A DNA stretch of 64,000 bases from Chitinophaga sp. CF418 (GTDB taxonomy: Bacteria > Bacteroidota > Bacteroidia > Chitinophagales > Chitinophagaceae): positions 248,001-312,000 of the forward strand of contig NZ_FRCN01000007.1 in NCBI RefSeq assembly GCF_900142925.1, given 5' to 3'. Below, in pieces: positions 53,548 through 63,035 of this stretch. Positions within the stretch are counted from its first letter, which is position 1. Each line of letters opens with the position of its first letter. The notes below the pieces were generated by a model, which ran no database searches, was not told where the DNA came from, and saw only the letters and a program-made list of their open reading frames with translations. Both the position numbers and the translations under genes were made by a program.

Positions 53548-53635
53548 TAGCTAAATTACGAAGAAGAAGCCTTCTATGTTGAAAAACAAGGCTTCGAGAT
53601 AAAAGTTTGAAAATTGAACTTTAGGGCTGGTCTTT

Positions 53636-53656
53636 TTTAGACCAGCTTTTATTTTA
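53636..53656 (+). terminator. Hairpin terminator with T-run
   Basis: GCTGGTCT and AGACCAGC form a perfect 8-bp stem with a T5 loop, followed by TTTTATTTTATT. It ends the lipoprotein gene. Confidence 0.85.
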
Positions 53657-53754
53657 TTATTCCTATAAAACAACCTTCTTTAAGCAGACATTGCCAGGCA
53701 AATGTTATTTTGGGACTGAGCAGTGGACCATTGTTTAACACTCCAACGATAACT

Positions 53755-54366
53755 TTAAACCTTCTGTAAACACCAGGTGGTCATGCACCGTAAGTTTTGT
53801 ACGTTGGTGGTCTTTATTGGTTCGTGGAGCCGGGCGTTAAGGCTTTCGGTATATTGAAGCAATAATTGCTGGTTAACCAAAAAACGTTCGCTGCCATCGG
53901 GCAAAAGATAGCGACCATTACCTAGGTGCTGCACCAGCGTTTCAATCCCGATGTCCGACGCAAGCCTTGCAAATAAATAGCCGCCGGGTTTCAGCACCCG
54001 CCACATTGAGTGGATCATATTATCAAAATGATCAGGATTGTTGGCGAAGTGCAATACCGCGCTGCTGATCACCAGGTCAAAATAATTATCATCAAAAGGT
54101 AGGTTTTCAGCCGAAGCAATTGCAAAATTTTCTTTAGAGTTAATATAGCCCAGTGTCTGTGATAATTGCTTAACTGCTAATACCGCATCGGGATTAGGAT
54201 CAATGCCATGCACCTCATAGCCGTTTCTTAAAAAATAAATCAGGTTACGTCCGCCTCCGCAGCCTGCGTCGAGCACCTTTTTACAATTATCATATGTGCC
54301 TTTAAGCAGTTGGTCGAAAAGGTAAATATCTATATTTCCGTAAAGTTGCTGAAGTTCTGATTGCAT
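53755..54366 (-). CDS. Class I SAM-dependent methyltransferase
   Basis: The 203-residue protein has motif I VLDAGCGGGRNLIYFL, the acidic end of strand 2 (VHGIDPNPDA), motif II-like FDLVISSAVLHFANNPDHFD and motif III WRVLKPGGYLFARLA. It methylates an unknown small molecule or macromolecule. It is on the minus strand after RNase H with about 60 bases between, and may be in one unit with it. Confidence 0.88.
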   Translation of the reverse strand: MQSELQQLYGNIDIYLFDQLLKGTYDNCKKVLDAGCGGGRNLIYFLRNGYEVHGIDPNPDAVLAVKQLSQTLGYINSKENFAIASAENLPFDDNYFDLVISSAVLHFANNPDHFDNMIHSMWRVLKPGGYLFARLASDIGIETLVQHLGNGRYLLPDGSERFLVNQQLLLQYTESLNARLHEPIKTTNVQNLRCMTTWCLQKV

Positions 54367-54429
54367 GGATCAAAGTTAAGGATAAGGAAAATACACGCCA
54401 TATAAAATCACCTGCTCAGGCAATCGATC

Positions 54430-54903
54430 TCAAAAGCCTCTTCTACGCAGCTCTTCTCTCATGATCTTTCTCACCAATTTATCTGCATCAATATTATAGT
54501 TGATACCAGCGCCCTGTTTCTGATGCGCTTTTACTTTGGTGAATATCAATTGGATCTGTGCCCCCAATGTATAGAGTTCCTTCACCAGGTCCGCATTACG
54601 TATTATAGTCCCCCTGCTGGTGATGAAGTCTGCATTGCTGAGTTTATCTTGTCTCTCCATCAATCCCGTTACATACTGGCTGTCAGAGTAAATGTGCAGG
54701 CATTGGATGCCTTTAAAGTTGTTTAGAGCATATGTGATTCCTGCTATTACTGCAGATAATTCCATCCTGTTATGTGTAGTGTCTGGTGTTCTTCCGGACA
54801 AGACCACTTTTCCCCCGTCTGTCAATAAGATCGCAACCCATGCACCCTGGCCACTTTGTGTGTCACAGCTTCCATCTGTATATATATCCGCACTATTGAT
54901 CAT
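54430..54903 (-). CDS. Ribonuclease H (type 1)
   Basis: The 157-residue protein has the RNase H carboxylates D10 (IYTDGSCD), E48 (RMELSAVIAG), D74 (YSDSQYVTG) and probably D141 (IDADKLVR). It degrades the RNA strand of RNA-DNA hybrids. The glycine-histidine loop near the end is altered: VKAHQKQGAGINYNID in place of VKGHxGxxxNExxD. The family is otherwise complete at its usual length. It may be a second RNase H next to a housekeeping one. Confidence 0.88.
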   Translation of the reverse strand: MINSADIYTDGSCDTQSGQGAWVAILLTDGGKVVLSGRTPDTTHNRMELSAVIAGITYALNNFKGIQCLHIYSDSQYVTGLMERQDKLSNADFITSRGTIIRNADLVKELYTLGAQIQLIFTKVKAHQKQGAGINYNIDADKLVRKIMREELRRRGF

Positions 54904-55172
54904 ATCTGCAAATGTAAGAGGAATTTCGTCTAACCGATGTCAATCCGCCCACGCGTGTCAGTCAACGTTTGTGCATCAATACCTCCAATACTTTCCAGGA
55001 GTATAATCCCTCTTTCAGCGTATAAATTGATTTATTACGGAAAAGCAGGCCTATCTGTTTTTCAAAAAACTTGTTTTAGCTTTGTTCTAACGATAATCGT
55101 TCAAATCCCGGGAGCGATGAGATGAATTTATTTTAAAGGGTGGGGACGCCGGAGAAAGCTGTCCGGCTTTAA

Positions 55173-55361
55173 TGTCAGGAGAATGATGGGGAGGGGAGCC
55201 TCTGGGTTACAGAATACACAATTGTTTACCAGGACCGGGAGGCGTACACTGTGAGCATCATGGAGTTTCGCAATGGCAAGGTCGTACACGAGACACAGTA
55301 TTTCGCAGAACCCTTTGAGGCGCCATCCTGGAGAAGCCAATGGGTACAGCAGATTACCTAA
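55173..55361 (+). pseudogene. C-terminal remnant of a SnoaL/NTF2-like protein
   Basis: The frame opens right after a stop codon and reads GSLWVTEYTIVYQDREAYTV, MEFRNGKVVHETQYFAEPFE and PSWRSQWVQQI. This is the typical end of nuclear-transport-factor-2-like proteins. No start is present and the first half of the domain is missing. Confidence 0.75.
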
Positions 55362-55794
55362 TCTCTTCGTATATTCGTATGCTCCCCGTTTTGATCGTTT
55401 AGATAGCCAGAGGCTTCTATCCAGAAAATAATGCTGAAGACATTTGAACTTGCATTTTCGATGTTATTCTCATGTGTTTTTTAACAATTTTTCCCGCACG
55501 GCAATATCTCTTTAAAAAATAGCGTAACATAAAAATGTGATGTAGGTCACCGCAGTTAGCAGAAATTTCTACCGTACTTCATGTCGTGCTCCGAGAGCAA
55601 GGCAACGGGAAATTTTAAAGATTAGTCTGTATAGATGAACTGCTTGATCAGGATGCTACCCGGAATTTACCTTGGGGGTGGCCAGGCTTTGCTGATTTTT
55701 CCTTTGAGATTAAAATCGGTTTGAAATGCCCTTGTGCGCTTTTTTACAATTTTCACTTCCCCCAAGGTCCTTCCTTTGTCATAAATAATACTTT
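55362..55794. other. Gene-free stretch with a distant inverted repeat
   Basis: ACCTTGGGGG at 55669-55678 and CCCCCAAGGT at 55759-55768 are exact complements 80 bases apart in front of the SnoaL-like gene; they could pair in the transcript or mark regulator sites. No coding frame is seen. Confidence 0.4.
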
Positions 55795-56244
55795 ATGAAG
55801 AAAATCCTCACCGTGGCAATGTTGATGGGAATATCACCAATTTCCAAAGCCCAAACTAATAGTGATCCTTTTCAGCAGGCCCGTAAGGCGATCGAAGCCA
55901 ACAATGCTATCTATGCCGACCTGGCAAACAAAAATGATGGTTCGATCCTCACCAGATATACGGAAGATGCCTGCCTTCTGCCAGCAAATGCAGCCCCCAT
56001 CTGCGGGAAGGAAAATATCGCGAAGTTCTTTAAAGACGGACCTAAAGTACACGTCAAATTTACTATACAACATTTGTATGGCGATGCCAGCACATTCATC
56101 ACCGAAGAAAGCTATTATGAAATGACAGACCTTAACGGAAATAAATTGGATGAAGGTAAGGTGATTGTGATTTGGAAAAACACTGCAGAGGGCTTAAAAA
56201 TGCATAGAGATATGTTCAGCAGTAATAAGCCAGTGTCAAAATAG
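55795..56244 (+). CDS. Secreted SnoaL/NTF2-like protein
   Basis: The 149-residue precursor has a signal peptide (MKKILTVAMLMGISPISKAQ). The mature domain (RKAIEANNAIYADLANKNDG, TRYTEDACLLPANAAPICGK, KLDEGKVIVIWKNTAEGLKM) is a cone-shaped NTF2-like fold of the DUF4440 group. Such proteins bind small ligands or act as isomerases/cyclases; none can be chosen here. It is convergent with the AraC gene, only 2 bases apart. Confidence 0.75.
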   Translation: MKKILTVAMLMGISPISKAQTNSDPFQQARKAIEANNAIYADLANKNDGSILTRYTEDACLLPANAAPICGKENIAKFFKDGPKVHVKFTIQHLYGDASTFITEESYYEMTDLNGNKLDEGKVIVIWKNTAEGLKMHRDMFSSNKPVSK

Positions 56245-56246
56245 AT

Positions 56247-57071
56247 TTATAATCCAATATTTACCGCTTTCTGAAAGTCAGCTCCATTTTTAATAAGTGT
56301 ACGCCTGACTTGAAATGGTGTAATGCCTGTGAATTTTCTAAATTCTTTGATGAAATGGGCCTGGTCATAGTAACCGCATTCATAAGCAATCGAGGTAAGT
56401 GATACGTCGGTAGTAAGTATTTGTCGTAAACTTCTATTGAAACGGTAAGATGCATACAGTGTACCTGGTGTTAGGCCCACCATTTCGAAAAATTGTTTTT
56501 GAATATGCCTTTTGGAAAGCCCAAGTGTAGATGACAACTGATTAAGATCAAAGCCTTCACCAGTGGTTAGTATATGCTGACAAATCAAGGATAGCTGTTG
56601 AATCTTTTGCCGTTTTTTCTCATGCTTTTTTAGTTTTTCAATAAAAAAGGATTCGATCAGGTCTATCTGTTGAACTATTGAAATTTTACTCAGCATTACT
56701 TCATTGAGATCCCGCAAATCTTTCGCATACACATCCAAAAGATTCGTAGCTGAATTAGTAAAATCTGTGATTGGGTTTGGGAAAAATATAGAACAAGCAT
56801 AGGGATACATCCTGGCTATCAGTATTGTAGTTCCTTTCGTAGCATTCAATCTGGTAGGAACTGTCAGATGCCCTAATAGTTCAAATGGAGGTGTATCCCG
56901 GTATTGCCCGTCGATAATGGTTGCAGCGTTACCAGCTGACATTTTAACAATGAAATCTACGTATCCACTTGGATAAAAAATTTCGTTTTTGATATCCTTG
57001 TCGATGGTGATTACGGAATAATTCCTGATAAAGGGTTTCAATATGTCGCAGGGAGTGTATTGCAAGGGCAA
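56247..57071 (-). CDS. AraC-family transcriptional regulator
   Basis: The 274-residue protein has a DUF6597-type N-terminal domain (MPLQYTPCDILKPFIRNYSV, EIFYPSGYVDFIV) and a double HTH at the C-terminus (FDLNQLSSTLGLSKRHIQKQ, LTSIAYECGYYDQAHFIKEF, RKFTGITPFQVRR). The start is a TTG; no in-frame ATG exists nearby. The target is not obvious. The SnoaL-like gene converges on it from the left. Confidence 0.88.
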   Translation of the reverse strand: MPLQYTPCDILKPFIRNYSVITIDKDIKNEIFYPSGYVDFIVKMSAGNAATIIDGQYRDTPPFELLGHLTVPTRLNATKGTTILIARMYPYACSIFFPNPITDFTNSATNLLDVYAKDLRDLNEVMLSKISIVQQIDLIESFFIEKLKKHEKKRQKIQQLSLICQHILTTGEGFDLNQLSSTLGLSKRHIQKQFFEMVGLTPGTLYASYRFNRSLRQILTTDVSLTSIAYECGYYDQAHFIKEFRKFTGITPFQVRRTLIKNGADFQKAVNIGL

Positions 57072-57683
57072 CCATTGATTTGAACACGATATTAAATTAC
57101 GGCATTAATTCATTCTTCCCAAACCTATTTCACATAAACCTTCCTATCGGCTGGCGAATTCGTAGTCTTTCAGCAAGCTATTCAATAGTTAAAGTCAAGC
57201 AATCTCCTTTCGAAGCCAGGCATCATCAATTGGTTGTTTCATTTAGTAAATTTCTTCCTTTCCCACATCTTCATTGATATGTCCCCATCCATAAGAATAG
57301 TCCGGGTAGTTCAGCAGTTCAGCAAATGAAATTCTTTAAATGGGGGCATCTTATAAGAATGTAGGTACTGATTAACGACTTCAATGTTTTACGTCTATAC
57401 CTTATAGTATATAAAAAGCATTACCGAAAAATATACTATTTCAATAGTCTGTCCGTTAATTTATAAGATTACTCATGATTATCGACCAACATCCCAAATT
57501 CATGCAATTCATAGCGACTATTTCCTTATTCCCTGATCTTAAACGGATTTCACGATCACGGGATTTTCCCGTATGTTGTTGATGATGGTGTTATTACCGG
57601 AATCGGAGGAGCGTTTGGTACTGTATTTTAAAAAACAACAAGGCTGGACATGTCAGTTCAGGTTTCAAATATAAGTCACACCC
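57072..57683. other. Gene-poor stretch with a possible decayed two-gene remnant on the minus strand
   Basis: On the minus strand a start-less frame (57335-57243) reads SFAELLNYPDYSYGWGHINE then DVGKEEIY and TAA; directly after it comes ATG at 57242 with MKQPIDDAWLRKEIA and TGA at 57195. The stop/start junction TAAATG looks like a coupled operon, and both pieces look coding, but neither is recognised. The rest holds nothing evident. Confidence 0.35.
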
Positions 57684-58961
57684 ATGAAACTCGTTATCAT
57701 TCCTCTTCTTTGTCTTATCATGTTATTTCTGGCAGATCAGCATGAATTTGGCAATCCCTGCTATGATTTTGCAGACTCCATTATCGCGAGGAACAACAGG
57801 GCGCCTGATGCTGCAGAAATGAATCTGTCCGCGTTGTCAGTTGCGGGATATTACCATGAAAGTATGGTATATGAAGATTCGATCATTACACCAAAGGCCC
57901 CTGTTCGAATTACGCTCCATAATAAGCATGTCCTTGATGCCCGTGAACTTATTCTCAGCGAGGCTGCGAAACATCGAATCATATTGATCAATGAAGCACA
58001 TTACCGCCCGCAGCATAGACTATTTACTAAATCGCTTTTAGGCGCCTTATATCAGCGGGGTTATAATGTTTTCCTTGCGGAAGGTATCCTGCCCAACAAC
58101 CAATTGGATAAAAGAGCTTATCCTGTAAAAGGCGAAGGCCCCTTTCTGAATGAACCGACTTATGCCTCGCTGATCAGGTATGCGGCAAAGAAGGGTTATA
58201 AAGTCAGGGCTTATGAGTATATAGTACGGCCTATATGGGACGACAGCGTCATGCTTGATAAAAATGGGTCGATGAAATATATTAGTTATCAACCCAGGGA
58301 TTCTGCAATGATTATAAAAAATGAGAAAGGGGAAGTAATACAAAGTGCATTTACATCATTAAGGGAGCAACAACAGGCGAAAAATATTCTTGCTATTATC
58401 CGTGCCAATCCAAAATCCAGGTTTATCATTCATGCGGGCTATGCTCACATCAATGAGTCGGGCCCGATGATGGGTAGCCAGTTACGCCAGCTCCTCAATT
58501 ATGAAGATATCCTTACCATTGATCAGACAGAATTAAATGAAAAACAAATTGTTATTGATACACTGACCAATGATACGATCCGCAGGGCTGAGGCCTTTGT
58601 GTTAGTTGATAATACGACTAAGTGGACCTGGAATTATTATGGTAACTACTACCCGGTAGATTATCCCATTTTCAATGCCAGCTTTAAGGACTCCCTGGGG
58701 CGTCCTGGCTTTCTGTTTAAAGACGTAGAAAAGAGGGTAGTCACCTGGTTGAAACCAGCACTAATGAAAGATTGTGGTTGTGTATTCAGTGCTTATAACC
58801 CCGGAGAACTCAAGAACGAGCACGAAAATGCTATAGCTACTGACGTGGTTTATGTCGATAATGGACATGTACGCCCTTTGTTACTGTATAAAGGTATGCA
58901 TACGATCGTGAAGAAAAACGCCAGGGGAGAATATACCCAGTTTAGTTTGGAGGTCAAATAA
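57684..58961 (+). CDS. Secreted protein with ChaN/erythromycin esterase-like core, unknown
   Basis: The 425-residue precursor has a short hydrophobic signal (MKLVIIPLLCLIMLFLADQH). The stretch AKHRIILINEAHYRPQHRLF resembles the G-E-x-H-(x)n-H core of ChaN-like and EreA/B-like hydrolases, and SRFIIHAGYAHINES repeats a similar His-rich strand near residue 250. A C-terminal domain of about 150 residues has no known match. It is a single gene preceding a VOC remnant. No substrate can be proposed. Confidence 0.5.
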   Translation: MKLVIIPLLCLIMLFLADQHEFGNPCYDFADSIIARNNRAPDAAEMNLSALSVAGYYHESMVYEDSIITPKAPVRITLHNKHVLDARELILSEAAKHRIILINEAHYRPQHRLFTKSLLGALYQRGYNVFLAEGILPNNQLDKRAYPVKGEGPFLNEPTYASLIRYAAKKGYKVRAYEYIVRPIWDDSVMLDKNGSMKYISYQPRDSAMIIKNEKGEVIQSAFTSLREQQQAKNILAIIRANPKSRFIIHAGYAHINESGPMMGSQLRQLLNYEDILTIDQTELNEKQIVIDTLTNDTIRRAEAFVLVDNTTKWTWNYYGNYYPVDYPIFNASFKDSLGRPGFLFKDVEKRVVTWLKPALMKDCGCVFSAYNPGELKNEHENAIATDVVYVDNGHVRPLLLYKGMHTIVKKNARGEYTQFSLEVK

Positions 58962-58981
58962 AAACCAACCTATTAGAATAA

Positions 58982-59110
58982 GGTGCGACAATTTATGCGG
59001 AGCCACAAGACGACGGCTGGATGTACCAGCGCAGCTTTGCAGACCTTGAAGGCCATCAATGGGAATTTGCTTATATGGACGCCACTCAAATGCCCACTCA
59101 GAATCAATAA
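58982..59110 (+). pseudogene. C-terminal remnant of a VOC/glyoxalase-family protein
   Basis: The frame opens after a stop codon 21 bases past the previous gene: ATIYAEPQDDGWMYQRSFAD then LEGHQWEFAYMDATQMPTQ and TAA. The EPQD.GWMY.RSF.D..GH.WE pattern is the end of VOC-fold dioxygenase/resistance proteins, with the last metal ligand (Glu) present. The first two thirds are gone. Confidence 0.8.
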
Positions 59111-59135
59111 CAATGAAAGTGGGTTTTATAAGACC

Positions 59136-59164
59136 TGGAATGCCCCGTTTCTCGGGGCATTCCA
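59136..59164. terminator. Hairpin terminator
   Basis: TGGAATGCCCCG and CGGGGCATTCCA form a perfect 12-bp stem with a 5-base loop, after the VOC remnant; probably the original terminator of that gene. Confidence 0.75.
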
Positions 59165-59433
59165 CTTTGGTGACCCACATGCTCCATCCGTATGAAAAGA
59201 GCCGTCCGGTTACCGGAAAAAGCGGAATCTCCAGTGTCAAAATTGCATAAAAGCCGGGTTCAACAGCTCCGGGATTTCAGCCTGCCTTTTGAAGAAAATG
59301 TTTTTGTTGACGCCTTCATAGTATGTATCTATAGAAGAAAGGACCCGTCAAAGGTGTTTAGCTGGGAAAATCGTGTAAAACTAAGGGTCTGCAACATTTT
59401 TTACCACAATCTGTAACATTTGAGCGCCTTGCC

Positions 59434-59697
59434 TCAAAGAACATCCGGTATTTTAGAGCACTCAATAAAGAGAAAATTGCCTGTTATGAAAATACGTTTG
59501 CTGCCGATAACCTTCCCGGATCTATCTATATGTGATGTCATATTGTCAGATCGCTCTTCAGGCACCCTGGCAAAGGTTAGTTCTTTTCTTTTCACCAATT
59601 TCTCCGCACAAATATTACTTCCCGTGTAGCGATGCCCTTTAGGTGGGGCCTGCACAAAAGAAGTGGCAATAAGTAAAACAAAAAACAGAAAGTTTAT
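59434..59697 (-). CDS. Small secreted-type protein with no standard start codon
   Basis: An 87-codon frame has a typical signal peptide (INFLFFVLLIATSFVQA) followed by PPKGHRYTGSNICAEKLVKR, SHIDRSGKVIGSKRIFITGN and an end at 59434. A stop lies just upstream of the signal, and the codon where Met should be is ATA. Either it starts at ATA (rare), or the ATG was mutated. It is divergent from the GH74-like gene. No family is recognised. Confidence 0.4.
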   Translation of the reverse strand: MNFLFFVLLIATSFVQAPPKGHRYTGSNICAEKLVKRKELTFARVPEERSDNMTSHIDRSGKVIGSKRIFITGNFLFIECSKIPDVL

Positions 59698-59736
59698 GAA
59701 TCAATTATAAACAATTCACTATAAAAACCATATTTT

Positions 59737-62700
59737 ATGACAAAAACTAACGATTTCAGCCCTTTTTATTGTCGACCGCGATTTATAGGATTTTTTTTAC
59801 TGATTCTTTTTTGCTTTTCACAAACAAAATTAATTGGACAAACCTTTGGTAATGTAGCCTTGGGTGGAGGCGGTTTTGTATCAGGAATTATAAGTCATAA
59901 AACATCAGGCGATATTTACTGCCGCACAGATGTTGGAGGCGCTTACCGTTGGGATGCAGTAAATTCAAAATGGATTCCTTTGCTCGATTGGACTTCAGAA
60001 GATCAAACTACATACCAGGGGGTGGAAGCGCTGGCTCTGGACCCCCGGAATGCAAATAATCTATATATACTTGCAGGAACTTCTTACTTCAACGGTGGGA
60101 AAACAGCTATCTTAAAATCCACAGATAAGGGAAATACATTTGCTGAAGTAGTAGTAACCTCACAATTCACTGCTCATGGAAATGGACTGGGAAGATCCAA
60201 CGGGGAACGCCTGGCTGTGGATCCTAATAACAGTAACATCCTTTTTTGCGGAACAAGAGCAAATGGTTTATGGAAAAGTACCAATGGAGGATCCAGCTGG
60301 ACGCTGGCCTGGAATGGAGTAACAACAACAAGCAATGGGAACGGGATCTGCTTTGTAGTGTTTGACCCTTCCAGTGTTTCGGGAGGAGTTACCAAAACTA
60401 TTTATATAGGAGTTTCCCGCACGGGAGACAATAATATATATAAGAGTACCGACGGAGGGAGCACTTTCACTGCAATTCAGCCTGATAATTCATTTATGCC
60501 CCATAGGGCTGTTTTATCTTCTGATAATTCTACTTTATATGTGGCAATGGCGGATGCTGAGGGTCCATCGAATGGCAGCAGCGGAAGAGTTTACAAACTT
60601 GCTACTGCTACCGGAACCTGGACCAACATTACTCCAAATGGGAATAATTACCCTTATAGCGGAATATGTGTTGATCCGGCAAATACTAACAGGATTATTG
60701 CTTCAACTACTAACGTCTGGAGTAACAACCAGTTTGGCAACACATGGGCGGATTTTATTTTCTTATCTACCGACGGAGGAAGTACCTGGACCTCAAAGTT
60801 GTCGTCCACAAGTACTCTAAACACTAATGGCATTGGCTGGATCACCAGCCATGGGATACATTGGACAGGCAGCATTGACTTTGATCCGTTAAATACGGCT
60901 AGAGTAAGGGTCATATCGGGGAATGGACTTTTTACCTGCGATGATATCAATGCATCCGCCACTTCCTGGAAATTTGATGTAAAGGGAATGGAAGAAACGG
61001 TTGTACTTGATGCCATAAGTATTCCTGGTGGTAAATTTATTTCAGCAGTAGGAGACCAATATGGAGCAGTGTATTCCGATGTTTATGCTTATCCGGCGCA
61101 GGTACATACTCCTACCGTTACTTCTAATAACGGTATAGCCTTTGCCGCAAATAATATAAATAAAGTAGTAAGAGCTACAGATAAATTATACTACTCTACC
61201 GATCAGGGAGCAACCTGGACGCAAGCAGCTTCTACTAATGGCGGCGGCTATGGGAAAGTAGCATTGTCAGCAGATGGAAACACAATACTTTATTGTCCCG
61301 GCGGTGGAAGTACAACTTATTATTCAACAAATAATGGAGGATCATGGACGAGTACAGGTGTAACTAATGTTCAGGATGCTCATCCAATAGCAGATTACGT
61401 AAATACCAACAAATTTTATATTTATAATCCCGGTAGCGGACAGCTATTAGTAAGTACCAACAAAGGTGTAAGTTTTACAGCATCGTCATCCAATCCCGGT
61501 GTGGGTGGTTCACGTCGTGCAAGGGCTGTTCCCGGCAATGAAGGACATGTGTGGGTGGCGCTGTCGAATGGATTAACGTATACTACAAATAATGGAACTT
61601 CATGGACAACTGTTTCCAATGTTACTTATTGCGGGGCTGTTGGATTTGGTAAAGCCTCGACGGGGGCTACTTATCCTGCCGTTTATATTTGGGGAACTGT
61701 TGGCGGAGTTAAAGGTATTTTCCGTTCTACAGACCAGGGCGCTTCGTGGACACGAATAAACGATGATGCCCATGAGTGGGGTGGTCCGGGGAACGGTAAT
61801 TTTGTAATGGGAGATATGAACGTATTCGGACGTGTATATATGAGTACAGTAGGACGAGGTCTGGTTTGTATCGAATCAGGAGGTTGTACGCCTTCTGCCA
61901 TTACCCCGTACATACAGCTTAATAACGGAAGCTGGCAGCAGACAGCCAGTGGTTCTTTAAGTACAGGTGGCAGCGTGCTGTTTGGGCCGCAGCCTGTGCA
62001 AGGAGGATCGTGGAGCTGGAGTGGGCCGAATAATTTTAGTGCTACTACCCGTGAAGCAGGCATTTCAAATATCCAGGTGAACCAGGCAGGCAACTATGTG
62101 GCCACCTATACCAATAGTGGCGGATGTCAAAGCTCGCAGACCTTTAGCCTCACTGTTACCGGCTCCATACTGAGAGAATACTGGACGGGAATCAGCGGAA
62201 CTGCTATCAGCAACCTGACCTCCAATGCCAATTATCCAAACAATCCTACCGGCAGCGGGCAGCTCACCAGCCTGGAGGGCCCCACAAACTGGGCAGATAA
62301 CTATGGAGCCAGGATCCGCGGATATATCTATCCGCCTGCAACTGGAAGCTACACGTTCTGGGTAGCGGGCGATGATAACACCGAGCTATACCTGAGCACC
62401 AACGAGAACCCGGCGAACGCATCGAGGATAGCTTACGTGAGCGGATGGACTAATTCGAGAGAATGGAATAAATACAGCACACAGCAGTCTGTTACCATTA
62501 ACCTCACTGCCGGCCAAAAATATTACATTGAAGTGCTTCAGAAGGAAGCTGGTGGGGGAGATAATATAGCTGTAGCCTGGCAGGGTCCCGGCATTACACA
62601 ACAGGTGATCGCCGGAAACTATCTCTCTCCGTTCATTCCGGGCCAGGGCGCCAGAATAGCATCGCAGGTGAACATAATTAATGAGGATGCTGTCAGCCTG

Positions 62701-62922
62701 TATCCGAACCCCTCCAATGGAGGACAGTTTATGATCCTTCTTCCGGGATCTACCGAAAAAGCTGTCGTAAGTATTTATGATAACCTGGGCAGAATGGTTT
62801 ACAAAAAGAATGCTCAGGGCGGTAACAGGATACAGATCAATTCGCAGCTTAAGACTGGGCTCTACATAGTGCGGATAAATTCGAATGCAGGCAGCTTCAC
62901 TAAGAAGCTCATTGTTGAATAA
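59737..62922 (+). CDS. GH74-like secreted glycosidase with PA14 domain and T9SS sorting tail
   Basis: The 1061-residue protein has a signal anchor at 15-35, then two seven-bladed propeller-like domains with many S-T-D/N-x-G-x-S/T-W repeats (STDGGSTFTA, STDGGSTWTS, TTNNGTSWTT) typical of GH74 xyloglucanases. The catalytic base is D65 in RTDVGGAYRWD. The later GS-I-D-F-DP segment (HWTGSIDFDPLN) lies where the acid motif GD is expected, so activity is not certain. Then come a short Ig-like region, a PA14 domain at about 810-930 (RIRGYIYPPATGSYTFWVAG, GQKYYIEVLQKEAGGGDN) and a type A T9SS tail from about 987 (SLYPNPSNGGQF, KTGLYIVRINS). It is exported through the type IX system and degrades beta-glucan, probably xyloglucan. 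Confidence 0.85.
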   Translation: MTKTNDFSPFYCRPRFIGFFLLILFCFSQTKLIGQTFGNVALGGGGFVSGIISHKTSGDIYCRTDVGGAYRWDAVNSKWIPLLDWTSEDQTTYQGVEALALDPRNANNLYILAGTSYFNGGKTAILKSTDKGNTFAEVVVTSQFTAHGNGLGRSNGERLAVDPNNSNILFCGTRANGLWKSTNGGSSWTLAWNGVTTTSNGNGICFVVFDPSSVSGGVTKTIYIGVSRTGDNNIYKSTDGGSTFTAIQPDNSFMPHRAVLSSDNSTLYVAMADAEGPSNGSSGRVYKLATATGTWTNITPNGNNYPYSGICVDPANTNRIIASTTNVWSNNQFGNTWADFIFLSTDGGSTWTSKLSSTSTLNTNGIGWITSHGIHWTGSIDFDPLNTARVRVISGNGLFTCDDINASATSWKFDVKGMEETVVLDAISIPGGKFISAVGDQYGAVYSDVYAYPAQVHTPTVTSNNGIAFAANNINKVVRATDKLYYSTDQGATWTQAASTNGGGYGKVALSADGNTILYCPGGGSTTYYSTNNGGSWTSTGVTNVQDAHPIADYVNTNKFYIYNPGSGQLLVSTNKGVSFTASSSNPGVGGSRRARAVPGNEGHVWVALSNGLTYTTNNGTSWTTVSNVTYCGAVGFGKASTGATYPAVYIWGTVGGVKGIFRSTDQGASWTRINDDAHEWGGPGNGNFVMGDMNVFGRVYMSTVGRGLVCIESGGCTPSAITPYIQLNNGSWQQTASGSLSTGGSVLFGPQPVQGGSWSWSGPNNFSATTREAGISNIQVNQAGNYVATYTNSGGCQSSQTFSLTVTGSILREYWTGISGTAISNLTSNANYPNNPTGSGQLTSLEGPTNWADNYGARIRGYIYPPATGSYTFWVAGDDNTELYLSTNENPANASRIAYVSGWTNSREWNKYSTQQSVTINLTAGQKYYIEVLQKEAGGGDNIAVAWQGPGITQQVIAGNYLSPFIPGQGARIASQVNIINEDAVSLYPNPSNGGQFMILLPGSTEKAVVSIYDNLGRMVYKKNAQGGNRIQINSQLKTGLYIVRINSNAGSFTKKLIVE

Positions 62923-62940
62923 AAAATTTCTCATCAGTTA

Positions 62941-62976
62941 TTGGGAATGCTTCCTGCAAAGCATTCCCAATTTTTT
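62941..62976 (+). terminator. Hairpin terminator with T-run
   Basis: TTGGGAATGCTT and AAGCATTCCCAA form a perfect 12-bp stem with a 6-base loop, then T6, 18 bases after the GH74-like gene stop. Confidence 0.9.
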
Positions 62977-63035
62977 AAATCATAGTTTTCGCCTCTCAAC
63001 CAGCAAGAAGCCATTCGTAAACAGTGAAGATGGTT

